Assembly (NCBI GenBank): GCA_963749145.1
Contig: CAVVLN010000001.1
Location: 1,240,001-1,304,000, forward strand
DNA: 64,000 nucleotides
Source: JASHPR01 sp963749145
GTDB taxonomy: Bacteria > Actinomycetota > Actinomycetes > Streptosporangiales > Streptosporangiaceae
Direction of reading: 5' to 3'
Shown: positions 25,880 to 34,764 of the stretch, one piece after another
Position numbering within the stretch: the first letter of the stretch is position 1
How the letters are laid out: every line of letters starts with the position of its first letter
Position numbers and translations under genes: made by a program
The notes under the pieces: generated by a model
What the model was told of the DNA's origin: nothing
Database searches by the model: none
Seen by the model: only the letters and a program-made list of their open reading frames with translations

Positions 25880-26182
25880 CTAGGCCTCCTCGAGCGCCTC
25901 GCCGAGATCACGGACGAGCTTGTGATTGTGGTCGTCGGCCAGCAGATGCCCCACGCCCAGCACGACCGCGACCGGCCATTCCAGGATGCCGAACACGGCC
26001 AGCGCGGCCAGGCCGCCGTAGAACGCCAGCCGCTGCGGTTCTGGCAGCCGTAGGCGGCCCAGGTCGCCTGGCAAGGTGACACGCAGGGTGTGACGCTCCA
26101 TGACCACGGCGGTAGCCCGCTGCGCATCAGCGCGTGGCCTGCCTGTTCGCGGCGCGGTCGGAGTACCGGTGCCGGCGGCCAC
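25880..26182 (-). CDS. small membrane protein, paralogue of its upstream neighbour
   Basis: 100 residues from a GTG at 26182 that lies just after the neighbour's stop; an ATG at 26101 would give 73 residues (MERHTLRVTLPGDLGRLRLP). One hydrophobic hairpin (LAFYGGLAALAVFGILEWPVAVVLGVGHLLADDH). The EWPVA...VG.G..LA core repeats that of the protein encoded at 26187. Function unknown; similar short proteins are frequent beside actinobacterial stress genes. Confidence 0.6.
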   Translation of the reverse strand: MAAGTGTPTAPRTGRPRADAQRATAVVMERHTLRVTLPGDLGRLRLPEPQRLAFYGGLAALAVFGILEWPVAVVLGVGHLLADDHNHKLVRDLGEALEEA

Positions 26183-26186
26183 GCGC

Positions 26187-26435
26187 TTACCCCCGCCGGG
26201 CCAGCACGTAGCCGATGCCGACCGCGGCCGCGACCGGCCACTCGATGGCCCCGAGGGCTCCGGCCAGGCCGAGGCCGGCCATGAAGCCGACGCTCCGGTA
26301 CTCGACGTGCCCGAAGACGGGCAGGTCAATGCCCGGGCCGGGCTGCTCGGGCGGGTGATCGTGCCGCTCGCCGTTGTGTTCTGCCCGGCCGGCCGACGCG
26401 CCGCGCCGGGGCCTGGCTTGAGTCTTCGCGTCCAT
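26187..26435 (-). CDS. small membrane protein with EWPVA motif
   Basis: 82 residues starting MDAKTQARPRRGASAGRAEH, with a charged N-terminus and one hydrophobic hairpin at about 48-80 (FMAGLGLAGALGAIEWPVAA, then VGIGYVLARRG). It precedes its paralogue by five bases; the two form a tandem duplication transcribed away from the P-type ATPase. A copy of the 17-bp palindrome is centred about 44 bases upstream of its ATG. Function unknown. Confidence 0.62.
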   Translation of the reverse strand: MDAKTQARPRRGASAGRAEHNGERHDHPPEQPGPGIDLPVFGHVEYRSVGFMAGLGLAGALGAIEWPVAAAVGIGYVLARRG

Positions 26436-26470
26436 CTCGTGATCCTCACCGGCGGCCGCCCGGTGCGGCA

Positions 26471-26487
26471 TCATCCGCCAAGGGTGA
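26471..26487. promoter_or_regulatory. 17-bp palindrome, copy 4
   Basis: TCATCC-GCCAA-GGGTGA preceded by GGCA. Lies 36 bp upstream of the small membrane protein gene on the minus strand, in the divergent region before the P-type ATPase. Confidence 0.6.
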
Positions 26488-26535
26488 TTGATCGCACACG
26501 AAGAGTGGCCAAACCAGGAGAGAGATCGCTCAGCG

Positions 26536-26552
26536 TCACCCGCTCGGCGTGA
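26536..26552. promoter_or_regulatory. 17-bp palindrome, copy 5
   Basis: TCACCC-GCTCG-GCGTGA followed by TGC. Lies 73 bp upstream of the P-type ATPase GTG. With the copy at 26471 it gives each divergent gene its own site, 65 bp apart centre to centre. Confidence 0.55.
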
Positions 26553-26624
26553 TGCGTAGCGACGCCCGGGCCCGGACGATGTGCCGATGCACCCAGCTGA
26601 CGCCCGGTCGTCGCGGCCCCGCCG

Positions 26625-29600
26625 GTGATGCCCGGTCTGGCCGGGCTCGTGACCGGGGTACGGCGCGCCGTTCGCGACCTGCAGTCGCCGCGGGTGGCGT
26701 GGCGGGGGGACGGACGCGTCCACATCCGCGTCCGGGGCCTCACGCGCGGCGCGGCCCTGCCGAAGGCGGTCGAGGCCGATCTTGCTGATCATCCGGCGGT
26801 CGGCTGGGCGGCCGTCAACGCCCCGCTTGGCGTCGTGGTCGTGGCCTGTGCCGGCGACGCGCCGGTACCGGAGCTGATCGCCATCGTCGAGCGGCTGGAG
26901 GACGAGTACCTGGCCCAGCCTGAGCCGGTGGCCGACCGGCCGGTGGCGGTGGACCGGGTGCCCGTGGTGGCGGCTCCGCTGGCGGCCGGCGCGGCGGGCC
27001 TGGCGTTCGCCGGCGTAGGCCGGGTGCTGCGGATCGTCCGGCTGCCGGCGGAGCTCGGCGCGCTGGTGCAGCTCGTGGACACCCAGCCGCGGCTGCGCGC
27101 GGTCATCGAGCGAGCCGCAGGAGCCGAGCGCGCCGATCTGGCCCTGGCCGCGGCCAACACGCTGGCGCAGTCGGCGGCCCAGGGAGTGGGCGGGCTGGCG
27201 CTCGACCTGGGCCAGCGTGCCGCGCAACTGGCCGAGGCCGTGCTGCAACGAGACGCCTGGGCTCGCGCGGAGCCGGCACTGTGCCGTGACCGGCGCCACG
27301 CGGCGGCACGGCCGGTCACGGCGCAGCGGCCGCGGCCGCTGCCGCCGGGCCCGGTCGAGCGCTACGCCGAGAAGATCGGGCTCGGGGCGGCGGGCGCCTT
27401 CGGCGGCGTGCTGGTGACGACGGGCAGCCCGCAGCGAGCGGCGGGCGTCGCGCTGGCGGGCTTGCCCAAGGCGGCGCGGCTCGGCCCGGAAGGCTTCGCC
27501 ACCGCGCTTGGCTGCCTGCTGGCCCGGCGCGGGGTGGTCGTCACCGACCACCGGGCGCTGCGGCGGCTTGACCGTGTCGACACGATCGTGATCGACACCG
27601 ACGTGCTGACCACCGGCGCGCTGGCGGTGGGGGACGTGCTGCCGCTGCGCGGTGCGGACGCCGCCCGGCTGACCGGCGCCGTTCACGCCCTGTTCCCGGC
27701 CGGCCGGGCTGGCGAGGCCGTGGCCGACGGCGCCTTCCTGCTCGGCCCGCTCGACGCCTCCGGGCGGCCGGGCGACGGGGCCAGGCTGGCGGCCCGGCTG
27801 GCCGATCATGGTGCCGCGCGCGTCCTTGGTCTCACCGAGCGCGGCCGCCTCCGGGCTGTCGTCGGCATCGTCCCGGAGCCGGCCGCCGGAGCTGACCTGG
27901 TGCTGGCGGCCGCCACCGCAGCCGGCGCAGCGCTCTGCCTGGCCGGTCCCGCCGCCGGGCCCGCCCCGGCCAGTGCCCGGCGGGCGGGCGCGGCGGGCGC
28001 GCCCGGGCCCGGCGCGGCCCGGCTTCTTCCCGGCGGACGGCGGCTCCTCGCGTCGGTCCGCGGCCTGCAGGCCGACGGAGCCGCGGTGCTGCTGGTGTCC
28101 AGGCAGCGCCGTGCGCTCGCCGCGGCCGACGTGGGGGTGGGGCTCGCGTCGGCGGACGGACGGCCGGCCTGGGGCGCCCACATCCTGGCGGCCACGGACC
28201 TGGCCGCGGCGTCGCTGCTGATCGACGCGGTGCCGGCCGCCCGCGCCGTGTCCGGCCGGGGAATACGGCTGTCCCAGGCCGGGACGGCACTCGGCGCGTC
28301 CGTCGCCCTGGGCGGTGCGCCGCCCCGGGCCGCGGCGCGGAGCCTGCTGGCCGTGAACGGGGCGGCCGCGATCGCGCTGGCGGGCGGCGCCTGGTCGGCC
28401 GCCGAGCTGGCGCGCCGTCCGGCGAAGATCCAGCCGCCGGCGCCACCCTGGCACGCCATGCCCGCCGATCTTGTGCTCGCCCGGCTCGCCAGCCGCGCCG
28501 ACGGCCTGACCAGTGAGGATGCGCGCCGCCGCTGGCATCCGGACGAGAGCCAGCCCCGCGCCCCGTCGCTGGGGCGCGCGTTCTGGGCCGAGCTGGCCAA
28601 CCCGCTGACGCCGATACTCGGCGGCGGTGCCGCGCTGTCGGCATCGATCGGCGCCGTGACCGACGCCGTCATCGTCTCCGGGGTCTGCGTGCTGTCCGCG
28701 CTCATGGGGAGCGTCCAGCGCGTGTACACCGAGCGATCGATGGCCCGCCTGGTGCAGGCCTCGGCGGTGACCGGGCGCGTGCGGCGCGACGGAGCCGAGC
28801 GGACCATTCCCGCGGCCGGCCTGGTCAGCGGCGACGTGGTCCTGCTCGCGGCCGGAGACGTCGTGCCCGCGGATTGCCGGCTGCTGGACGCGCAGGCGCT
28901 GCAAGCCGACGAGTCGACGCTCACCGGTGAGTCGGTCCCCGTCGACAAGACGGCCGCGCCGGTAGTCGCGGACGCGATCGCCGACCGGCGCTCGATGCTG
29001 TACGAGGGAACGACCATCGCCGCCGGGCGCGCCAGCGCGGTCGTGGTGGCGACCGGCGGGGCGACCGAGGTGGGGCGCAGCCTGGCCGCGCTGTCGGCGA
29101 CGGCGCCGGTCACCGGCGTGGAAGCCAGGCTGAGTCAGATCACGCGCACGACATTGCCGATCGCGCTCGGATCCGCCGTCGCCGTCGTGGGGGCGGGATT
29201 GCTACGCGGACGCCCGGCCCGCGACACCATCGGCGCCGCCGTCGGGCTCGCCGTCGCATCCGTGCCCGAAGGGCTGCCGTTCCTGGTGACGGCCGCGCAG
29301 CTGGCCTCGGCGCGCCGCCTGGCCGGCCATGGCGCGCTGGTCCGCAATCCGCGCACGATCGAGGCCCTGGGCCGGGTGAACGTGCTGTGCTTCGACAAGA
29401 CCGGCACGCTGACCCAGGGACGGATGGCGCTCGCGGCGGTGTCCGACGGCACGGCCATCCGCCCGCTGCGTACGGCCAAGGGCACTCATCGCGAGGTCCT
29501 GGCCGCTGCGCTCCGCGCGACGCCCGCGGTGCGCGGCGGGCGCCGGGCCGAGCACCTGACCGACCAGGCGGTCACCGACAGCGCCAGGACCCGGCGGGTG

Positions 29601-31097
29601 ACCCGGTCGGCGGGACAGCCGGGCTGGCAACGGGTCGACGCGCTGCCGTTCGAGCCGAGCCGGGCGTTCCACGCCACCCTGGCCGGCACCCGGCGAGGCC
29701 CGCTGCTGTCGGTGAAGGGCGCGCCCGAGGTCATCCTGCCCCGCTGCACGCGATGGCGCGGCGGCGATCTCGGCCCGCGCGAGCGCCGGCGGCTCAGCGC
29801 CCAGCTCGACCGGCTCGCGCAGGACGGTTACCGCGTCCTCGCCGTCGCCGAGAACCATGTCGGCCCGGGCTACCGGCTCACCGAGCAGGCCGGCGGTATG
29901 ACTTTCTCGGGGTTCGTCGCCTTCGGCGACCCGGTCCGCGCCACCGCGGGCGTGTCGGTCAGGGAACTGCGTGAGGCGGGCGTCCACATCGTCATGATCA
30001 CCGGCGATCACCCGGTCACGGCCACGGCGATCGCGACCGAGCTCGACGTGCTGAACGGCGGATCTGTCATCACCGGTACCGAGCTGGACCGGCTGGACGA
30101 CTCGGCGCTCCCCCCGGCGCTAGCCGACGCGACGGTGATCGCCCGGTGCACACCCGAGCACAAGGTGCGGATCGTGCGTGCCTTCCAGGCCGCCGGGCGG
30201 GTGGTCGCGATGACCGGCGACGGCGCCAACGACGCCGCCGCCATCCGGCTGGCCGACGTCGGCATCGCGCTCGGGCGGCGCGGCACGCCGGCCGCCCGGG
30301 CCGCCGCTGACCTGGTCGTCGGTGATGACCGGCTGGAGACCATCATCGCCGCCATCGTCGAGGGCCGTGCCATGTGGCGTTCGGTCCGGCAGGCGGTGGG
30401 CATCCTGGTCGGCGGGAACATCGGCGAGATCGGATACACCCTGTTCGGCACGCTGCTGAGCGGGACCTCACCGCTGTCCGCCCGCCAGCTACTGCTGGTC
30501 AACCTGCTCACCGACCTGGTGCCGGCGCTCACGGTCGCGCTGCGCATGCCGCCGCCGGAGACCGCGGGGCGCCTCCTCGCCGAAGGTCCCGATACATCCC
30601 TGGGGTCGGCCCTGACCGAGGAGATCGCCGTCCGCGCGGCGACCACCAGTGCCGCGGCCAGCGGCGCGTGGCTGGCCGCCCGGATGACCGGCTCCCCCGC
30701 GCGGGCGCGCACCGTCGGGCTGGCGGCCGTCATCGGCGCCGAGCTGGCCCAGACCCTGCTCGTAGGCGGCCGCAGCCCCGCGGTCGCCCTGGCCAGCCTG
30801 GGCAGCCTCGGCGTCCTCGTCCTCGTCGTGCAGACGCCGGGGGTCAGCCAGTTCTTCGGGTGCACGCCGATCGGCCCGGTCGGCTGGTCCATCGCCGCCG
30901 TCAGCTCGGTCACCGCCACCGCGGGCTCACTGCTGCTGCCGCGCGCGGGCCGCTCGCTCGGCCAGGCCATCCGGTCGCTGGCCAGCTCAGCACCGGCGCC
31001 GCAGGCTGGCTCGTCGTCGGCCGACGCCGACGCGCGCGCCGCGCCAGCGCAGCCGGCCACCTTCCGCGACATGCTGGCCGCCGCTGCGCCCCGCTAA
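26625..31097 (+). CDS. giant HAD-type cation-transporting P-type ATPase (CtpI-like)
   Basis: 1490 residues, about twice the length of ordinary P-type ATPases and like mycobacterial CtpI. Residues 1-100 resemble a heavy-metal-associated fold without CxxC. A further N-terminal region of about 500 residues holds degenerate ATPase-like sequence. The catalytic half has TGES near 766, the phosphorylated aspartate D924 in CFDKTGTLTQG, and GDGANDAAAI near 1197, ending with C-terminal membrane helices (LLLVNLLTDLVPALTVALRM). The transported ion is unknown. Starts at GTG 26625 or ATG 26628. The palindrome at 26536 precedes it. Confidence 0.9.
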   Translation: MMPGLAGLVTGVRRAVRDLQSPRVAWRGDGRVHIRVRGLTRGAALPKAVEADLADHPAVGWAAVNAPLGVVVVACAGDAPVPELIAIVERLEDEYLAQPEPVADRPVAVDRVPVVAAPLAAGAAGLAFAGVGRVLRIVRLPAELGALVQLVDTQPRLRAVIERAAGAERADLALAAANTLAQSAAQGVGGLALDLGQRAAQLAEAVLQRDAWARAEPALCRDRRHAAARPVTAQRPRPLPPGPVERYAEKIGLGAAGAFGGVLVTTGSPQRAAGVALAGLPKAARLGPEGFATALGCLLARRGVVVTDHRALRRLDRVDTIVIDTDVLTTGALAVGDVLPLRGADAARLTGAVHALFPAGRAGEAVADGAFLLGPLDASGRPGDGARLAARLADHGAARVLGLTERGRLRAVVGIVPEPAAGADLVLAAATAAGAALCLAGPAAGPAPASARRAGAAGAPGPGAARLLPGGRRLLASVRGLQADGAAVLLVSRQRRALAAADVGVGLASADGRPAWGAHILAATDLAAASLLIDAVPAARAVSGRGIRLSQAGTALGASVALGGAPPRAAARSLLAVNGAAAIALAGGAWSAAELARRPAKIQPPAPPWHAMPADLVLARLASRADGLTSEDARRRWHPDESQPRAPSLGRAFWAELANPLTPILGGGAALSASIGAVTDAVIVSGVCVLSALMGSVQRVYTERSMARLVQASAVTGRVRRDGAERTIPAAGLVSGDVVLLAAGDVVPADCRLLDAQALQADESTLTGESVPVDKTAAPVVADAIADRRSMLYEGTTIAAGRASAVVVATGGATEVGRSLAALSATAPVTGVEARLSQITRTTLPIALGSAVAVVGAGLLRGRPARDTIGAAVGLAVASVPEGLPFLVTAAQLASARRLAGHGALVRNPRTIEALGRVNVLCFDKTGTLTQGRMALAAVSDGTAIRPLRTAKGTHREVLAAALRATPAVRGGRRAEHLTDQAVTDSARTRRVTRSAGQPGWQRVDALPFEPSRAFHATLAGTRRGPLLSVKGAPEVILPRCTRWRGGDLGPRERRRLSAQLDRLAQDGYRVLAVAENHVGPGYRLTEQAGGMTFSGFVAFGDPVRATAGVSVRELREAGVHIVMITGDHPVTATAIATELDVLNGGSVITGTELDRLDDSALPPALADATVIARCTPEHKVRIVRAFQAAGRVVAMTGDGANDAAAIRLADVGIALGRRGTPAARAAADLVVGDDRLETIIAAIVEGRAMWRSVRQAVGILVGGNIGEIGYTLFGTLLSGTSPLSARQLLLVNLLTDLVPALTVALRMPPPETAGRLLAEGPDTSLGSALTEEIAVRAATTSAAASGAWLAARMTGSPARARTVGLAAVIGAELAQTLLVGGRSPAVALASLGSLGVLVLVVQTPGVSQFFGCTPIGPVGWSIAAVSSVTATAGSLLLPRAGRSLGQAIRSLASSAPAPQAGSSSADADARAAPAQPATFRDMLAAAAPR

Positions 31098-31263
31098 GCC
31101 TGTTGTCCCGCCCTGTTGTAGAGTCACCCCGATCGCGGAGTATCCGCTGGCAGCCGGAGGTGCCCGAGCTGCCTGCCGACCCGGTTTGGCGGGGCAACGA
31201 TATGAATCCCAACGTTTACCGGCGGCTCGCCGGGCGGAGCGCGCAGGGGCGCGAGGCCGGGTG

Positions 31264-31602
31264 ATGGCGCAGCCGCCACTGTGGCGCAGGCTCTACGACA
31301 CCGCGGAGCGTGCCGTCGCGCCGCGCCTGGAGTCGGTGGTGCGGAGCGAGCACTTCGCCCGGGGCGCCGCACTGGCCGGCTGGGCGCAGGCCACCGCCCG
31401 GGCCCAGGTGGAGGCGCTGTCAGCGCGGGTATGGCACGTGGTGAATCTCCCGGCGAGCACCGACATCGCCACCCTCCGGGCCCAGATCGGCGCGCTGGAC
31501 CGCGAGGTCCGGCGGCTCGCGCTCCGCCTGGAGCAGCAGGCGCGGGGCGACGCGCGCGCCGACGGAAGGGAGACGGACGGTGCCGGCGCTCAACCCCCGT
31601 AG
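31264..31602 (+). CDS. PHA synthase-associated helical protein (phasin or PhaE-like role inferred)
   Basis: 112 residues (MAQPPLWRRLYDTAERAVAP), nearly all helical with a coiled-coil end (LRAQIGALDREVRRLALRLE). It overlaps the PhaC-like gene by 23 bases, which implies joint function. Class III PHA synthases need a small helical PhaE subunit and granule phasins have similar composition, so one of these roles is likely, but sequence identity to them is not evident by eye. A 20-codon ORF at 31202-31264 ends on this ATG and might be a leader. Confidence 0.6.
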   Translation: MAQPPLWRRLYDTAERAVAPRLESVVRSEHFARGAALAGWAQATARAQVEALSARVWHVVNLPASTDIATLRAQIGALDREVRRLALRLEQQARGDARADGRETDGAGAQPP

Positions 31603-32656
31603 CGTGCTGGAGCGCGTGCGCCGCGACGTTGAGCGCAACGCCCTGCGGGCCCGCAACGGGATCCGCCTGGCCACCGTCCGCCCCTCCGTCGGCCGCACAC
31701 CCAAGGACGTCGTGTGGCGTCGCGGCCGAACCGAGCTGTGGCACTACCGCAACGACGACGTCCGGTTCACCACGCCGCTGCTCATCGTGTTCAGCCTGGT
31801 CAGCCACAGCTACATCCTCGACCTCTCCCCCGGCAACAGCTTCGTCGAACGCCTGCTCGCGGCGGGCTTGGACGTGTGGCTGCTCGACTGGGGCGCTCCC
31901 GACGAACGCGACGCGCAGAACCGGCTCGAAGACTACGTCGACGAGTACCTCCCCGCCGGGATCGCCCGGGTGCTCGAGCTGACCGGCCGCGATGAGGTCA
32001 ATCTGCTCGGCTACTGCTTCGGCGGCGACCTGGCCCTGCTGCACGCCGCGCACCATCCTGACTCCCCGCTGCGCAGCCTCACCGTCATGGCGACCCCCGT
32101 CGACTTCCGGTACATGGGACCGCTGGCCGACGTCTTCGGCGTCGGCGGGCTGGACGTCGCCGATGTGCTCGACTCGGACGGCAACGTCCCGCCGCAGGTG
32201 GTGCTGCTGGGCTTCCGCGCGCTCAAGCCGACCGCCGAGGTCACCCGCTACGTCGACCTGTGGGAGCGGCTGTGGAATGACGAGTACGTCGCGGCCTACC
32301 AGGCGATGACCGCGTGGTCGGACCATCACGTGCCGTTTCCCGGGGCCGCGGCGGAGGAGGTGGTGCAGATGCTGGTGCGGGACAACGGCTTGGTCACCGA
32401 CCGGCTGACGGTCGGAGGTGACCGCGTGCACCTCGCCGACGTCCGCTGCCCGTTCCTCACCGTGCTCGCCAACCGCGATCACATCGTCCCGGAGCCGGCC
32501 GCCGCGCCGCTGATCGACCTGGTCGGCGCGCCCGACAAGCATGAGCTGCGCCTCGACGCGGGCCACATCGGGCTGGTCGTCGGGAAGACCGCGGCCCGGA
32601 CCACCATCCCGACGATCATCGACTTCCTGCAGCAACGCAGCGAGGTGAGCACATGA
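31580..32656 (+). CDS. phaC: poly(3-hydroxyalkanoate) synthase, class III-like
   Basis: 358 residues from a GTG. Alpha/beta-hydrolase with the synthase-type lipase box G-Y-C146-F-G-G (cysteine nucleophile), D300 in NRDHIVPE and H329 in DAGHIGL, the complete PhaC triad. The PhaC hallmark LLDWGAP is at about 101-107. The short length without an N-terminal extension matches class III enzymes, which pair with a small subunit; the overlapping gene upstream is the candidate. It polymerises hydroxyacyl-CoA into storage granules. No phaA or phaB gene is in the window. The stop overlaps the next ATG (ATGA). Confidence 0.88.
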   Translation: MPALNPRSVLERVRRDVERNALRARNGIRLATVRPSVGRTPKDVVWRRGRTELWHYRNDDVRFTTPLLIVFSLVSHSYILDLSPGNSFVERLLAAGLDVWLLDWGAPDERDAQNRLEDYVDEYLPAGIARVLELTGRDEVNLLGYCFGGDLALLHAAHHPDSPLRSLTVMATPVDFRYMGPLADVFGVGGLDVADVLDSDGNVPPQVVLLGFRALKPTAEVTRYVDLWERLWNDEYVAAYQAMTAWSDHHVPFPGAAAEEVVQMLVRDNGLVTDRLTVGGDRVHLADVRCPFLTVLANRDHIVPEPAAAPLIDLVGAPDKHELRLDAGHIGLVVGKTAARTTIPTIIDFLQQRSEVST

Positions 32657-33195
32657 CGATCATCGAGCTGCGCCCCGAGCACGCCGGCGCGCTGGGCCGG
32701 TTCTTCGCCGAGCTGCCCGCCGGCGACCTTACGTTCATCGAGGAGGACGTCACCGACCCCGCGCAGGTGCGCTCGCTGGCGACCTCGGCCAGGGGCCGCT
32801 GGCTCGCGGTCGACGACCGCGTCCCCGGGCCGTCCGCCGTCACCGGGTACCTCGCCGTGCGGCGCCTGCCCGGCTGGTCGGACCACGTCGGCGAGATCCG
32901 CCTCGTTGTGCACCCCGCCCACCGCCGCGCCGGGCTGGGCCGCGCACTCGCCCGGCATGCGCTGGTCCAGGCGGTGGACGGGGGGCTGCGCAAGCTCGTC
33001 GTCGAGCTGGTCGCTGACCAGGAGCACGCGATCGGGATGTTCACCGCGCTCGGGTTCACCGGCGAGGCGCTGCTGCGCGACCACATCCGCGACCGGGACG
33101 GACGGCTGCGGGACCTGGTCGTGCTCGCCCACTACGTCGATGAGACCTGGGCGGCGATGGCCACGATCGGCCTGCCAGAGGAGATCGGGGCCTGA
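32653..33195 (+). CDS. GNAT family N-acetyltransferase
   Basis: 180 residues. The acetyl-CoA binding motif is visible as IRLVVHPAHRRAGLGRALARHAL (about 80-102), then the conserved beta-strand MFTALGFTGEALLRDHI. Its substrate is unknown. It is translationally coupled to the PHA synthase gene by an ATGA overlap, so it may act on the synthase, on granule proteins or on a related acyl-CoA metabolite. A GC-rich hairpin follows the stop. Confidence 0.83.
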   Translation: MTIIELRPEHAGALGRFFAELPAGDLTFIEEDVTDPAQVRSLATSARGRWLAVDDRVPGPSAVTGYLAVRRLPGWSDHVGEIRLVVHPAHRRAGLGRALARHALVQAVDGGLRKLVVELVADQEHAIGMFTALGFTGEALLRDHIRDRDGRLRDLVVLAHYVDETWAAMATIGLPEEIGA

Positions 33196-33218
33196 CGGTC
33201 CGGGACAATCCCGCTTGA

Positions 33219-33241
33219 CGGCCCGACCGCCGGCCGGGCCG
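33219..33241. terminator. hairpin after the PHA operon
   Basis: CGGCCCG (33219-33225) pairs with CGGGCCG (33235-33241) around a 9-nt loop, 24 bases after the GNAT stop. No U-tract. Plausible end of the 31264-33195 operon. Confidence 0.4.
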
Positions 33242-33324
33242 AGCCCTACGCCATGGGCAGGGATAGCGTGATCGAGGGCGAACGAGCGCCCAGGCACCGG
33301 GGCCGTTGAGGGCGGGAGACTGGG

Positions 33325-34215
33325 ATGGCTGCTATGGGTAGCGGTGGCGGGAATGCGCGGGTGGTGGTGCTGGGAACCGGCATCATGGGCTCGGCGATGG
33401 CCCGCAATCTGGTCTCCGCCGGGCTGGGCACCACGGTCTGGGATCGGTCCCCGGCGGCGACCGCGCCGCTGTCGGCGGCCGGGGCGCTGGTGGCTGCCTC
33501 GCCGGCCGAGGCGGTCCGTGATGCGGAGGTGCTGATCACGATGCTGCCGACTGCTGAGGTGGTCAACTCGGTGATGTTCGCGGGCGGCGTGGTGGAGGCG
33601 CTGGCTGAAGGCGCGGTGTGGGCGCAGATGGGCACGGTCGGCGTTGCGGAAACGACGGGGATCGCCAGCCACCTGGCTCAGTTGCGGCCTGACGTCATGT
33701 TCGTGGACGCGCCGGTATCGGGCAGCAAGGGCCCGGCCAAGGCCGGCCAGCTGCTCATCCTGGCGTCCGGGCCGCCCGCCGCGGCCGCCGCCGCGGGCGC
33801 GGCGTTCTCGGCGATCGGCCGCAAGACGGTGTGGCTGGGCGAGGCCGGCCAGGGCAGCCGGATGAAACTGGTCGTCAACGCCTACATGTCCATCCTGATC
33901 GAGGGCGTGGCGGAAGCCCTGGAACTGGCGGCCCGGCTAGGCATCGATGACGCCAAGCTGGCCGAGGCCATCGAGGGCGGCCCGCTGGACGCACCGATCG
34001 CGGACGCCAAGCTGCACAAGATGGAGCGTGGCGATTTCGCGCCTGAGTTCCCGCTGGAGTGGGCGCTCAAGGACGTGGACCTGGCCATCGGGGCCGCGGG
34101 CGAGGACGGGCTGCCGCTGCTGGCCGCGCTGTCCCGCCAGTGGCGCGCGGCCGTTGACGCCGGCCACGGCCGGGAGGACGTCGCCGCCGCCCGCCTGGCG
34201 CTCGGCGGCCGGTAG
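33325..34215 (+). CDS. NAD(P)-dependent beta-hydroxyacid dehydrogenase (HIBADH family)
   Basis: 296 residues. The N-terminal Rossmann motif is VVVLGTGIMGSAMARNLVSA (12-31). The substrate-binding motif is DAPVSGSKGPAKAG (about 131-144). The catalytic lysine lies in GQGSRMKLVVNAYM (K near 185), as in the 3-hydroxyisobutyrate / glyoxylate-succinic semialdehyde reductase / imine reductase group. The exact substrate cannot be chosen. It stands alone; GGGAGACTGGG precedes the ATG. Confidence 0.88.
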   Translation: MAAMGSGGGNARVVVLGTGIMGSAMARNLVSAGLGTTVWDRSPAATAPLSAAGALVAASPAEAVRDAEVLITMLPTAEVVNSVMFAGGVVEALAEGAVWAQMGTVGVAETTGIASHLAQLRPDVMFVDAPVSGSKGPAKAGQLLILASGPPAAAAAAGAAFSAIGRKTVWLGEAGQGSRMKLVVNAYMSILIEGVAEALELAARLGIDDAKLAEAIEGGPLDAPIADAKLHKMERGDFAPEFPLEWALKDVDLAIGAAGEDGLPLLAALSRQWRAAVDAGHGREDVAAARLALGGR

Positions 34216-34284
34216 CCGCGTTGGTCCCCTGGCGCGACCGGCTCGCGGCGGCCCAGCGCGGCCATCCCGAAGCTGGGCCTCCCG

Positions 34285-34548
34285 CTACCGGCCTGCTGAG
34301 GCGTCCTGCTTCTTGCTGATGATGTCCTCGGCGATCGAGGTCTTCTCGCCTTCCCCGGGAATGATGACCCAGGCCGCCAGGTACGCCAGGACGCCGGCGC
34401 CTCCGGTGATGACGCAGACGACGGCCACGATCACCCGGACCAGGGTCACGTCGACGCCGAAATACTCGGCGGCTCCCGCGCAGATCCCGGCCACCATCCG
34501 GCCGTTCCGGCTGCGCACCAGGGTCTTGGTTCCGCTCCCGCCGTTCAT
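34285..34548 (-). CDS. PspC domain membrane protein
   Basis: 87 residues from an ATG at 34548 with AAGGA eight bases upstream (a second ATG lies at 34557). The PspC core is clear: LVRSRNGRMVAGICAGAAEYFGVDVTLVR, then a membrane helix (VIVAVVCVITGGAGVLAYLAAWVIIPGEG). PspC domains sense or protect against envelope stress. No PspA gene is nearby. A TTTC-NN-GAAA palindrome at 34652 lies about 105 bases upstream, suggesting control by the adjacent winged-helix regulator. Confidence 0.88.
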   Translation of the reverse strand: MNGGSGTKTLVRSRNGRMVAGICAGAAEYFGVDVTLVRVIVAVVCVITGGAGVLAYLAAWVIIPGEGEKTSIAEDIISKKQDASAGR

Positions 34549-34651
34549 ATGAGCCATCCTTACGGTCGCCCCGGGATCGCTGGCCGCCGTCGGCGGCTGA
34601 TCCTGGGTACCTGCCCCCAGCCTACGTTGGCAATACAAAACCAGCAATGTT

Positions 34652-34661
34652 TTTCAGGAAA
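34652..34661. promoter_or_regulatory. TTTC-NN-GAAA operator candidate 1
   Basis: TTTCAGGAAA, in the AT-richer stretch upstream of the PspC-type gene. Same half-sites as at 35144 and 35303. Confidence 0.45.
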
Positions 34662-34764
34662 CTAGAATACAGCTTTCGCTCGATCCGGCGGAGCGTCTGG
34701 GCGTGCTGGCCGAAGCCTGCCCGGCTGAGCAGCGGCCCCTGGTCACTGCCGACGACCGGGGCCA

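Noticed and set aside
31124..31140. TCACCC half-site before the PHA genes, and a similar one near 24664 before the PPOX gene
   Set aside because: The right half-sites do not match GNGTGA; listed only as half matches.
31202..31264. 20-codon ORF (MNPNVYRRLAGRSAQGREAG) ending on the ATG of the PHA-associated gene
   Set aside because: Could be a leader peptide, but composition gives no support and no ribosome site or attenuator is visible.
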